64,000 nucleotides of DNA from Marinobacter zhejiangensis (GTDB lineage Bacteria; Pseudomonadota; Gammaproteobacteria; Pseudomonadales; Oleiphilaceae), in assembly GCF_900114775.1 (NCBI RefSeq), contig NZ_FOUE01000002.1, positions 769,857 to 833,856 of the forward strand, written 5' to 3'. This document shows, piece by piece, positions 1-6,415 of the stretch. Position 1 is the stretch's first letter. The number at the start of each line of letters is the position of its first letter. A program made the translations under genes and the position numbers. Under the pieces are notes generated by a model. The model did not search any database. It saw nothing but the letters and a program-made list of their open reading frames with translations, and had not been told where the DNA came from.

Positions 1-75
1 TAAGTAGAAACTTGCGGCGCTTATCGCACCGCCGAGCAGAGCGCCGATTACTACCGCGACTATTTTTACGTCCAT
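1..75 (-). CDS. N-terminus of a cassette-encoded membrane or secreted protein (cut by window edge)
   Basis: Twenty-five codons are open from an ATG at 75 to the window edge. The peptide starts MDVKIVAVVIGALLGGAISA, a single hydrophobic segment with a charged residue before it, so it is either a membrane anchor or an uncleaved signal. The ATG lies 19 bases after the core box of the upstream attC site (94-100), the spacing usual for the first gene of an integron cassette. An ATG nearer the box (at 89) runs into a stop after seven codons. No function can be assigned from 25 residues; the rest of the gene is outside the window. Confidence 0.5.
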   Translation of the reverse strand, partial: MDVKIVAVVIGALLGGAISAASFYL

Positions 76-93
76 AGCAATTTATCCATAAAA

Positions 94-197
94 ACCTAAC
101 GCCAAAATTTAGCGGCAGCCTTTACGCAGCGAAGCGGAGAAAAGGCTGTCCGGTGGAGGCCTTTCATGGCCGTAACGAACTGCATGACTTCTTGGGT
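94..197 (-). other. attC recombination site of the HEPN-like cassette
   Basis: Read on the minus strand, the site runs from an R'' box ACCCAAG (197-191) to an R' box GTTAGGT (100-94), which fits GTTRRRY exactly. Between them a stem CGGACAGCCTTT / AAAGGCTGCCG encloses a GC-rich loop. The R'' box belongs to an 11-base stretch (192-202) that is the exact reverse complement of 682-692 at the other end of the same cassette. That is expected, because the two boxes pair when the cassette is circular. The R'' box begins one base after the TGA stop of the preceding gene. The L'' element is poorly defined, so the exact fold is uncertain. Confidence 0.7.
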
Positions 198-198
198 G

Positions 199-681
199 TC
201 ATTTGGCCTCAGCTCCGCGCGCGGATCGAGATATAGCGCCCGCAAAGAAGGCACCAGCTAGTGATGTGTAAGCTTCTAGCACTTCCCTCTCTCCGTTAGG
301 AACTCCACCTTCGTCCTTGGATACTTTCCGCAAAAATTCTCGGAGAGGCAGCAGGTCATCCATCGACAGGGTCGCAGAAATGTTGTGAGCAAATTTGTTT
401 CGGAGTTTATTCAGGTGCTTAAGCGACGGCACTGGATTCCAGGGCTCTGGAAATTGTTCACCCGATAACAAAGATAATTTTTGGCCAAACGTCAGTTTTG
501 CTTTTCCCCATGAAAAGGGTCGGTCGGAGTAACCTTGAAGAAAGTGGTCAACGTAATGCTCCAAAATCAAGTGGCACGAAAGGAAGTAGCCGAGTAACTC
601 ATAATCGATATTGTCCAGGCGCTTCCAAGTAACACCTCCTCCCTCAACACTCTCAACTAAAGGTGGAATCCTATGTTTCAT
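199..681 (-). CDS. HEPN-like cassette protein with an Rx4H motif
   Basis: A protein of 160 residues, mostly alpha-helical by composition. Residues 94-99 read RNKFAH inside KLRNKFAHN, the Rx4H arrangement typical of HEPN-fold proteins, in which the Arg and His form an RNase active site in many toxins and defence proteins. The preceding segment LTFGQKLSLLSG also resembles DUF4145/Abi-type HEPN proteins. The gene is the single passenger of an integron cassette: its ATG lies five bases after the core box GTTGGGT (693-687), and its stop touches the next attC site. No partner antitoxin gene is seen in the cassette. Other HEPN proteins are catalytically inactive and bind RNA or nucleotides, so an RNase role is inferred from the motif only. 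Confidence 0.6.
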   Translation of the reverse strand: MKHRIPPLVESVEGGGVTWKRLDNIDYELLGYFLSCHLILEHYVDHFLQGYSDRPFSWGKAKLTFGQKLSLLSGEQFPEPWNPVPSLKHLNKLRNKFAHNISATLSMDDLLPLREFLRKVSKDEGGVPNGEREVLEAYTSLAGAFFAGAISRSARGAEAK

Positions 682-686
682 ATGAC

Positions 687-758
687 ACCCAACGCCCGCA
701 TTTGCGGCTGGTTTGGAGCGCAGCGGAAAACCAGTCCGACAACATGCGTTTGTTACAT
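687..758 (-). other. attC recombination site of the coiled-coil membrane protein cassette
   Basis: Seventy-two bases, read on the minus strand from R'' ATGTAAC (758-752) to R' GTTGGGT (693-687). The core fits GTTRRRY. Inner stems are AAACGCAT / ATGCG..GTT and CTGGTTT / AAACCAG, with unpaired bases on one arm, as in canonical attC bottom strands. R'' does not match the R' next to it but is the exact complement of GTTACAT at 1864-1858, the other end of the same cassette. This is the diagnostic pattern for an inserted cassette. Confidence 0.78.
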
Positions 759-765
759 GCTTTCT

Positions 766-1836
766 TCAAGACTTTGCCGCCTTTATCAATTTTCCTATTT
801 TATCCATGCCGTCAAATGTTGATGGCAGGCTCCCATCATCAGTTACTATCCCTGAAAATACGATACTCTCGAATTTATCTAAAGAGCCTGTATCCTTTTT
901 CTTCATTTCGATCGAATACTCTGAGTAGTTTTGAATAAATCGACAAAGAGTTTTTCTAAGATCTATCTGTAAAAGCTGTGATTTCACAGACTTATAATTA
1001 AACAAAAGAACTCGAAAGTAGTAGACGGAAATTGCAACCAAGGACACCGTTGGGAAAATTGAAACCAAAAGCCCGTCCTTAACAGCAGCAATATTATCTA
1101 GGTGCATGTAAACAAAGATCAGCTCTGCAACTATTGGGGATACTATCAGAACCGATAAGACCCGAAGCCAAAGCAATATCCCATCTCGCTCTTCTTTCTT
1201 TTCAGTCGAAAGCTCATCGAACCCTTGATACAAACCAACAAAATTGAACGCATTTTCATATTTTGACAAGGATTCTTTAAGTGAATTAACCCTAGCTTCT
1301 CTTTCCGACAGCTCAGAATCCCAATCATCTTTTAGCTTTTCTGCTTTAGCAGAAACCGCATTGAAATTTTTCAGGCTATCTATAGCGTCGCTATTGGCTA
1401 TAGCCTTGAAAATATTAATTGGCATATCACGAATCGCATATTCGATTTGTTCTTTTGCGTTGTGTTCAAATGAATCAACGTTGTTAAAAACAAATCGTCT
1501 GGCTGCTTCAAACTCCATAGCCAAATCGTTTTTCATGGAAAGATATAGCTCGAACAGAAAGCGGAAGCACATCGAACAAATATCATCCAGCCTTTCCTTG
1601 GAGAGTTCTTTTTCTTCATCAGCCAGACGATTAATGAATTGGTCACCAATCCATTGAATGTTTATCTGACAAAGCTCATCCCATTGTTCGGGCTTATTTT
1701 CCATTGAGCCTATTACTAACCGAATCAGGCTATTCCTTTGTTTTTCAAAATCGTCGGCAGGAGCCAAGCCATCAACCTTGTGTTTGAACTTAGCTAGAAC
1801 CGTTTTGCTTTGATTCGTATTAAAGAGTTCTGCCAT
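766..1836 (-). CDS. Cassette-encoded coiled-coil protein with two membrane segments, unknown function
   Basis: A protein of 356 residues. The first 150 are helical and soluble. Residues about 150-200 are rich in Lys and Glu and look like a coiled coil. Two hydrophobic stretches lie at about 221-243 and 255-275, joined by a short loop, and a soluble tail of about 80 residues ends the protein. The two-pass topology would put both large soluble parts on the same, probably cytoplasmic, side. Base composition is clearly more AT-rich than in the neighbouring core genes, which suggests a different origin. The gene is the only passenger of an integron cassette bounded at 752-758 and 1858-1864. I recognise no family. 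Many cassette genes of unknown function encode phage defence or toxin activities, but nothing in this sequence shows that. Confidence 0.7.
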   Translation of the reverse strand: MAELFNTNQSKTVLAKFKHKVDGLAPADDFEKQRNSLIRLVIGSMENKPEQWDELCQINIQWIGDQFINRLADEEKELSKERLDDICSMCFRFLFELYLSMKNDLAMEFEAARRFVFNNVDSFEHNAKEQIEYAIRDMPINIFKAIANSDAIDSLKNFNAVSAKAEKLKDDWDSELSEREARVNSLKESLSKYENAFNFVGLYQGFDELSTEKKEERDGILLWLRVLSVLIVSPIVAELIFVYMHLDNIAAVKDGLLVSIFPTVSLVAISVYYFRVLLFNYKSVKSQLLQIDLRKTLCRFIQNYSEYSIEMKKKDTGSLDKFESIVFSGIVTDDGSLPSTFDGMDKIGKLIKAAKS

Positions 1837-1857
1837 GTGGCTCCCTATTTATGATGC

Positions 1858-1864
1858 ATGTAAC
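1858..1864 (-). other. 5' core box (R') of the first cassette
   Basis: The minus strand reads GTTACAT, complementary to the R'' box ATGTAAC at the far end of the same cassette (752-758). The match extends to ten bases (751-760 against 1856-1865). It departs from the GTTRRRY consensus by a C in the second R position. It marks the 5' boundary of the array in this window. Whether the flanking DNA is an attI site or the remains of another attC is not clear. Confidence 0.6.
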
Positions 1865-1905
1865 AGCGTATTAGATAGAACGCTTCATTATTCCAAAACG
1901 CGACG

Positions 1906-2030
1906 TCTCTATTATTACGCGTCGTTATTACGCAGAAATAGAGAATCCATGCCTAAAACTAACCCAACATTCAACAAGTTGCGATCAGGATTCGTCAATT
2001 TACGTAATATCACCGCGTAATAACGACGCG
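1906..2030. repeat. Inverted repeats beside the cassette array
   Basis: The 16-base word CGCGTCGTTATTACGC at 1918-1933 recurs as its exact reverse complement at 2015-2030, with 81 bases between. Nested around the left copy, TCTCTATT (1906-1913) is complementary to AATAGAGA (1937-1944). No gene of convincing length lies between the arms: the only open frame starts at 1950 and codes for 23 residues. The DNA could be a decayed attI or attC region, a small mobile element (no target duplication is visible), or a folded regulatory site. Nothing in 1865-2052 looks like the start of an integron integrase. Confidence 0.5.
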
Positions 2031-2052
2031 GTCAAGCGATTACATCTCACCC

Positions 2053-2090
2053 AAAACAAAAAGGCCCGGGAGCGTTCGCTTCCGGGCCTT
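2053..2090 (-). terminator. Rho-independent terminator of the nrdJ genes
   Basis: On the minus strand an 11-base stem (AAGGCCCGGAA / TCCCGGGCCTT, one G.U pair) is followed by TTTTTGTTTTG. It begins 26 bases after the nrdJb stop codon. Confidence 0.85.
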
Positions 2091-2116
2091 CTGTTCAGCG
2101 CATCAGGTTGTACACC

Positions 2117-2815
2117 TTAGCCGCACTTGCTGTCTCCGCAGGAGAGGCAGGTGGCGCAGCCGTCCATCACGATCACCGCTTTGGTGCTGCACTTGCCGCA
2201 CATGGTGGCGTTGGCTGGGTACTCGCTGGCGGAGCTGTCGTCGTTGGTGGCGGCTTTCTGGCTGGATTCGAATTCCGCACGCTTTTCCGCGAGGATGCGT
2301 TTGGTGGTTTCGCTCATTTCTTCGCTTTCCAGCAGGCCGATGGCTTTCAGGTGCTTCTCGATCACCGCGCCGATTTCCGCCACCAGGGAGGGCATGAACA
2401 CGCCGCCTTTCTTGAAGTAGCCGCCGTTGGGGTCGTACACCGAGCGCAGCTCTTCCACCAGGAAGGTCAGGTCGCCACCCTTGCGGAATACCGCAGAGAT
2501 AACGCGGGTGAGGGCGATAACCCACTGGAAGTGTTCCATCGACTTGGAGTTGATGAACACTTCATAGGGCTGACGGCTTTCGTGGTCAGTGTCTTCGTTG
2601 AGCAGGATGTCATTGATGGTGATGTACATCGCGTGCTCCGCCACTGGCGGTTTGATCTTGTAGGTGGTGCCCAACAGGAAGTCCGGACGCTCAATGGTCT
2701 CGTTCATCTTGACCGGCGTGGGGCTGTTGTCCTGTGCCGGGGCTTCCTGCTTGGCTTGCTCGTCGGCCTTGGTCACCCGGTAACCGACGATGTTCTTGGT
2801 GATTTTTACAGTCAT
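2117..2815 (-). CDS. nrdJb: Class II ribonucleotide reductase, C-terminal polypeptide NrdJb
   Basis: A protein of 232 residues that supplies the C-terminal part of a split adenosylcobalamin-dependent ribonucleotide reductase. The tail carries a cysteine cluster (MCGKCSTKAVIVMDGCATCL, then SCGDSKCG) suited to re-reducing the active-site disulphide and binding metal. The segment with YKIKPPVAEHAMYITINDI matches the NrdJb/TSCPD-type domain. The start at 2815 was preferred over upstream codons because AGGA lies about nine bases before it and the family begins MTVKIT-like. It lies 28 bases after nrdJa in the same direction and ends in a strong terminator. The split form is known in Pseudomonas aeruginosa (nrdJa-nrdJb). 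Confidence 0.88.
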   Translation of the reverse strand: MTVKITKNIVGYRVTKADEQAKQEAPAQDNSPTPVKMNETIERPDFLLGTTYKIKPPVAEHAMYITINDILLNEDTDHESRQPYEVFINSKSMEHFQWVIALTRVISAVFRKGGDLTFLVEELRSVYDPNGGYFKKGGVFMPSLVAEIGAVIEKHLKAIGLLESEEMSETTKRILAEKRAEFESSQKAATNDDSSASEYPANATMCGKCSTKAVIVMDGCATCLSCGDSKCG

Positions 2816-2843
2816 GCTCGTAGTCCTGTGTCGGTTGTCCGGA

Positions 2844-4982
2844 TTAGTACTTGCCGTAGGTGCCTTCTTTGAGGGCGTCAAACAGGTTGGCGGCTGTGTG
2901 GATTTCACCGTCGTATTCTACCTCTTCGTTGCCCTTCAGGGTTACCTTGCTGCCATCGTCCAGGGTGAATTCGTACAGGGTGTTCTCCAGGTCTTTCTCT
3001 TTAACCAGTACGCCCTGGAACGCTTCCGGGTTGAAGCGGAAGGTGGTGCAGCCTTTCAGGCCCTGTTCGTAGGCGTACATGTAGATGCCCTTGAAGTCCT
3101 GGTACGGGAAGTCCTGCGGTACGTTGGCGGTCTTGGAGATGGATGAATCCACCCATTTCTGCGCGGCGGCCTGGATGTCCACGTGCTGGGTCGGGGTGAC
3201 GTCGTCAGAGGTGGTGAAGTAGCTGGGCAGCTTCTTGTCTTCCTCGTCGGAGAACGGCATGGCGTTCGGGTTCACCAGCTGGCGGTAGGCCAGCAGCTCG
3301 AACGAGAACACGTCGACCTTTTCTTTGGTCTTGCGGCCTTCACGGATGATGTTCCGGGAATAGTGGTGCGAGAAGCTCGGCTCAATGCCGTTACTGGCGT
3401 TGTTGGCCAGTGACAGGCTGATGGTGCCGGTCGGAGCGATGGAGGTGTGGTGGGTAAAACGGCCACCTTTCTCGGCCAGCTGCTCAACCAGTTCCGGCTC
3501 CATTTCGGCAATGCGCTGCATGTAGCGGCTGTACTTGGCGTGCAGGACACGGCCTTTAACGGTGTCGCCGAGCTTGAAGCCATCAGCCGCCAGTTCCGGA
3601 CGCTGGGCCAGCATTTTCGGGGTAACTTCAAAGTCCTGGTCCATGATCGGCGCCGGGCCCTTTTCTTCAGCCAGGGCCAGGGACTGGCGCCAGCCTTCCA
3701 CGGCCATTTCACGAACCACTTCTTCGGTGAACTGTACGGACTCGTCAGAACCGTACGGCATACGCAGCATGGCGAGGGTGGAGCCCAGGCCGAGGATGCC
3801 CATGCCGTGGCGGCGCTTGTGAGTGATCTCGTGACGCTGCTCCGGCAGGGGCAGGCCGTTGATCTCAACCACGTTGTCCAGCATGCGGGTGAAGGTGCCC
3901 ACCACCTTGCGGTATTTTTCGTAGTTGAAGCTGGCTTTGTCGGTGAACGGATAGTCAACGAACTTGGTCAGGTTCACGGAGCCCAGCAGGCAGCTACCGT
4001 AAGGGGGCAGGGGCTGCTCACCGCAGGGGTTGGTGGCACGGATGTCCTCGCAGAACCAGTTGTTGTTCATCTGGTTGACCTTGTCGATCAGGATGAAACC
4101 TGGCTCGGCGTAGTCGTAGGTGGAGGTCATGATGGTGTCCCAGATCAGCTGCGCCTTCAGGGTGCGGTAGATCCGGCAGGCCACTTTGCCTTCGTCGTTC
4201 ACAACGTAGCCTTCGGTGACCGGGAAGTCACGGTAAACGAAGCTGCTGGTGTCGGTCAGGTCGAGGCCTTCCTCGTCCACTTCTTTCTGGGTGACCGGGA
4301 ACGACAGCTTCCAGTCGTCGCCGTTCTTGACGGCTTCGATGAAGTCTTCGGTGATCAGGAGGGACAGGTTGAACTGGCGCAGGCGGCCATCTTCACGCTT
4401 GGCCTGAATGAAATCGATGATGTCGGGGTGGTGAACATCAAAGGTGGCCATCTGGGCACCGCGGCGGCCACCGGCAGAGGACACGGTGAAGCACATGCGG
4501 TCGAAGATATCCATGAACGACAGCGGGCCGGAGGTGGTGGCACCCGCGCCAGCTACGTACGCGCCCTTGGGGCGCAGGGTGGAGAATTCATAACCGATAC
4601 CGCAACCGGCTTTCAGGGTCAGGCCGGCTTCGTGGTTTTTCTCCAGGATGTCGTTCATGGAGTCGTCAATGGTGCCAGACACAGTACAGTTGATGGTGGA
4701 CGTGGCTGGCTTGTGGGCTTCGGCACCGGCGTTGGAGGTGATGCGACCGGCCGGGATGGCCCCGTTCTGCAGAGCCCAGACGAATTCTTTCTGGTACTTG
4801 GCGCGAACGTTTTTGTTCTCAACCTGGGAAAGGGCTTCGGCAACACGCTGGTAGGTGGCTTCGATATTCTTATCAACAGGCTCGCCGGTCTTGGTCTTGA
4901 GCTGGTATTTGCTGCTCCAGATATCCAGCGAAGCGTCCTGCATCGGAATTGTTGTTATCACTGCCTGTGCCTTAGCGTTCAT
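2844..4982 (-). CDS. nrdJa: Class II (B12-dependent) ribonucleotide reductase, catalytic polypeptide NrdJa
   Basis: A protein of 712 residues that reduces ribonucleotides to deoxyribonucleotides using a radical generated from adenosylcobalamin, without needing oxygen. Visible hallmarks are a first active-site cysteine in TINCTVSGTI (about residue 99), the glycyl/cysteine region NPCGEQPLPPYGSCLLGSVN, and the C-terminal barrel motif SIAPTGTISL. The start at 4982 has AGAGGG six bases upstream; in-frame codons further up (5003, 5114) have no such site. The redox-active C-terminus is missing from this chain and is encoded next door by nrdJb. A long leader with two palindromes resembling NrdR boxes precedes it. 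Confidence 0.93.
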   Translation of the reverse strand: MNAKAQAVITTIPMQDASLDIWSSKYQLKTKTGEPVDKNIEATYQRVAEALSQVENKNVRAKYQKEFVWALQNGAIPAGRITSNAGAEAHKPATSTINCTVSGTIDDSMNDILEKNHEAGLTLKAGCGIGYEFSTLRPKGAYVAGAGATTSGPLSFMDIFDRMCFTVSSAGGRRGAQMATFDVHHPDIIDFIQAKREDGRLRQFNLSLLITEDFIEAVKNGDDWKLSFPVTQKEVDEEGLDLTDTSSFVYRDFPVTEGYVVNDEGKVACRIYRTLKAQLIWDTIMTSTYDYAEPGFILIDKVNQMNNNWFCEDIRATNPCGEQPLPPYGSCLLGSVNLTKFVDYPFTDKASFNYEKYRKVVGTFTRMLDNVVEINGLPLPEQRHEITHKRRHGMGILGLGSTLAMLRMPYGSDESVQFTEEVVREMAVEGWRQSLALAEEKGPAPIMDQDFEVTPKMLAQRPELAADGFKLGDTVKGRVLHAKYSRYMQRIAEMEPELVEQLAEKGGRFTHHTSIAPTGTISLSLANNASNGIEPSFSHHYSRNIIREGRKTKEKVDVFSFELLAYRQLVNPNAMPFSDEEDKKLPSYFTTSDDVTPTQHVDIQAAAQKWVDSSISKTANVPQDFPYQDFKGIYMYAYEQGLKGCTTFRFNPEAFQGVLVKEKDLENTLYEFTLDDGSKVTLKGNEEVEYDGEIHTAANLFDALKEGTYGKY

Positions 4983-5109
4983 GTTTGCCCTCTGACTTCC
5001 CATATAGTGCTTACTTGAAGGCGGCCATACCCAACAGGAACTCCTGTCAGTATACGCCGCCTTACCCCTGAAACCTGTGTTGCCAAGTGTTCCGGCTGCT
5101 TTTTTATTA

Positions 5110-5124
5110 ACCACTATATGTGGT
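5110..5124. promoter_or_regulatory. Palindrome resembling an NrdR box
   Basis: ACCACTATATGTGGT has five-base inverted arms around TATAT. It shares the AT-rich centre and flanking CAC/GTG of the NrdR consensus (acaCwATATATwGtgt) but is one base shorter, so it may not be a true site. It would lie in the nrdJa leader about 130 bases before the start codon. Confidence 0.3.
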
Positions 5125-5263
5125 GGTTATGATTTCGCCGTTGCCGGATTGCCGATGCTCTTTGGCTCTTAGCCTTTGGTCGAAAGGAAGCGGGTGCTCC
5201 CGATCGCCTGCGAATCGGCCAGTTTGGTCAATAATGACCCAACATCTTGGTGAATTTTCCGAA

Positions 5264-5291
5264 AGTATAACAGGATGTAGTGGTCTGTGAA
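5264..5291 (-). promoter_or_regulatory. Possible sigma-70 promoter of nrdJa
   Basis: On the minus strand TTCACA and TATACT are separated by 16 bases. Transcription would start near 5257, giving an nrdJa leader of about 275 bases. The -10 is good; the -35 matches four of six positions. Confidence 0.4.
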
Positions 5292-5401
5292 GAAGAAGAC
5301 GCCTATTAAACTTTCCGGCATCAGTTAGAAAATTCATTGAAAAACCACTTGAAAATCCGGGAGCCCGCACCTCGTCTGGGGTTGGGGTTAATGATGGTTT
5401 A

Positions 5402-5417
5402 ACACAATATCTTGTGC
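5402..5417. promoter_or_regulatory. NrdR-like box upstream of nrdJa
   Basis: ACACAATATCTTGTGC matches the NrdR consensus acaCwATATATwGtgt at 14 of 16 positions. NrdR represses ribonucleotide reductase genes in most bacteria. NrdR usually binds paired boxes about 31 bases apart. A weaker AT-rich element lies at 5431-5440, but its spacing does not fit well. It is about 420 bases from the nrdJa start, further than usual. Confidence 0.4.
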
Positions 5418-5574
5418 CCAAAAAATAGTCGATATATGTGCGTAGAAGGTCGGTTTGAGTGATTCGGGGGCATGGCTATGTCAAGTGCGGGGTCGTGCTT
5501 ATGGCATCACGCGGGGCGAGCAGAGGGTGTGGGAAGAGCGAGCAAAAAAGAGGGGGTGAGGGCAAGGGGTGTTT

Positions 5575-5599
5575 GGCCAGGAGGCGAGGCCTCCCGGCC
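5575..5599 (-). terminator. Hairpin after the ABC ATPase gene
   Basis: GGCCGGGAGGC / GCCTCCTGGCC (one mismatch) with a three-base loop lies 10 bases past the ATPase stop on the minus strand. No T-run follows, so it could be a weak terminator or an RNA-stabilising hairpin. Confidence 0.35.
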
Positions 5600-5608
5600 A
5601 GTAGTGGG

Positions 5609-6403
5609 TCAGCCCAGCAACAGGCTGTCGTCGTCGATCTCGAGTCCGCGCTGTTTCTCGAAGAGGCCAAGCAGGTCTTTCACCTCAAGGCCTTCCCGTT
5701 CGGGGCCGGCGATATCAAACACCACCTGGCCCTGGTGCAGCATCACTGTGCGGCTGCCGACTTCCAGTGCCTGTTTCATGCTGTGGGTGACCATCAGTGC
5801 GGTGAGCTTCTGCTCCGCGATGATGTTCTGGGTCAGCTCAAGGACAAAGTCCGCAGTCTTGGGGTCCAGGGCAGCGGTGTGCTCGTCCAGCAGCAGAATG
5901 GCAGATGGCGTCAGGCTTGCCATCAGCAGGCTGACGGCCTGGCGCTGGCCACCGGAGAGCAGGCCCATTTTGTCGCCGAGGCGGTTTTCCAGTCCGAGCT
6001 TGAGGGTTGAGAGGCTGCTGCGGAACTGGTCCAGGTAACGAGCCTTAACGGCTGCGCCCAGTCCGCGGCGTTGACCACGCTTGATGGCCAGTGCCAGGTT
6101 TTCCTCAATGGTCAGCCCCTCACAGGTGCCGGCGAGGGGGTCCTGGAATACCCGTGCAACCCGGTGCGCCCGTTTGTGGGTGGGGAGCTTGGTGACGTCC
6201 TGGTTATCAACAATGATGGTGCCGCTGTCTACCATCACTTCGCCGGCAAGGGCGTTGAGGAAGGTAGATTTACCGGCGCCGTTACTGCCGATCACGGTGA
6301 CGAATTCACCCTGGTTAACCGTCAGGCTCATTCCACGCAGGGCTGGGTTTTCAAGGGGTGTGCCTTTGCCGAAGGTCAGCTTGAGGTCGCTTGCACTGAT
6401 CAT
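5609..6403 (-). CDS. ABC importer ATP-binding protein (COG1101 type)
   Basis: A protein of 264 residues. The Walker A motif is GSNGAGKST (about residue 39), the Q-loop region reads RVFQDP, the signature is LLSGGQRQ and the Walker B motif LLLDEHTAAL, so all ATPase elements are intact. It powers the importer formed with the permease 12 bases upstream and the binding protein before that. The start at 6403 has GGAGG seven bases upstream. The same three-gene set (COG2984/COG4120/COG1101) includes the tryptophan importer TrpXYZ of streptococci. The substrate here cannot be read from the sequence. Confidence 0.88.
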   Translation of the reverse strand: MISASDLKLTFGKGTPLENPALRGMSLTVNQGEFVTVIGSNGAGKSTFLNALAGEVMVDSGTIIVDNQDVTKLPTHKRAHRVARVFQDPLAGTCEGLTIEENLALAIKRGQRRGLGAAVKARYLDQFRSSLSTLKLGLENRLGDKMGLLSGGQRQAVSLLMASLTPSAILLLDEHTAALDPKTADFVLELTQNIIAEQKLTALMVTHSMKQALEVGSRTVMLHQGQVVFDIAGPEREGLEVKDLLGLFEKQRGLEIDDDSLLLG

Positions 6404-6415
6404 GGTTAACCTCCG

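Larger units (their letters stand above)
4983..5608. other. Long non-coding region upstream of nrdJa
   Basis: There are 626 bases between the ABC ATPase stop and nrdJa with no gene I can support. On the minus strand it holds a possible promoter (5264-5291), two palindromes of NrdR type (5110-5124 and 5402-5417) and, next to the ABC gene, a GC-rich hairpin (5575-5599). A minus-strand open frame of 104 codons (5107-5421) covers part of it but has no ribosome site, an odd composition and no family resemblance. No B12-box (GCCACTG) was found, so a cobalamin riboswitch is not supported. Confidence 0.5.

Noticed and set aside
1835..2020. Plus-strand open frame of 61 codons next to the cassette array, considered as a remnant of an integron integrase
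   Set aside because: The translation has no tyrosine-recombinase motif, no ribosome site, and is broken by the inverted repeats.
1906..2030. Insertion sequence or CRISPR-like repeat
   Set aside because: Inverted repeats are present but there is no transposase, no target duplication and no regularly spaced direct repeats; no CRISPR array was seen anywhere in the window.
3447..5018. Plus-strand open frame of 523 codons
   Set aside because: Lies wholly antisense to nrdJa, which has clear family motifs; long antisense frames are common in GC-rich coding DNA.
5107..5421. Minus-strand open frame of 104 codons upstream of nrdJa
   Set aside because: No ribosome site, no domain, and it spans a likely promoter and regulatory palindromes.
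4983..5460. Cobalamin riboswitch before the B12-dependent reductase
   Set aside because: No B12 box (GCCACTG) or matching stem pattern was found on the minus strand.
5459..6038. Two overlapping plus-strand open frames of about 185 codons
   Set aside because: They overlap the ABC ATPase gene antisense and show no family resemblance.
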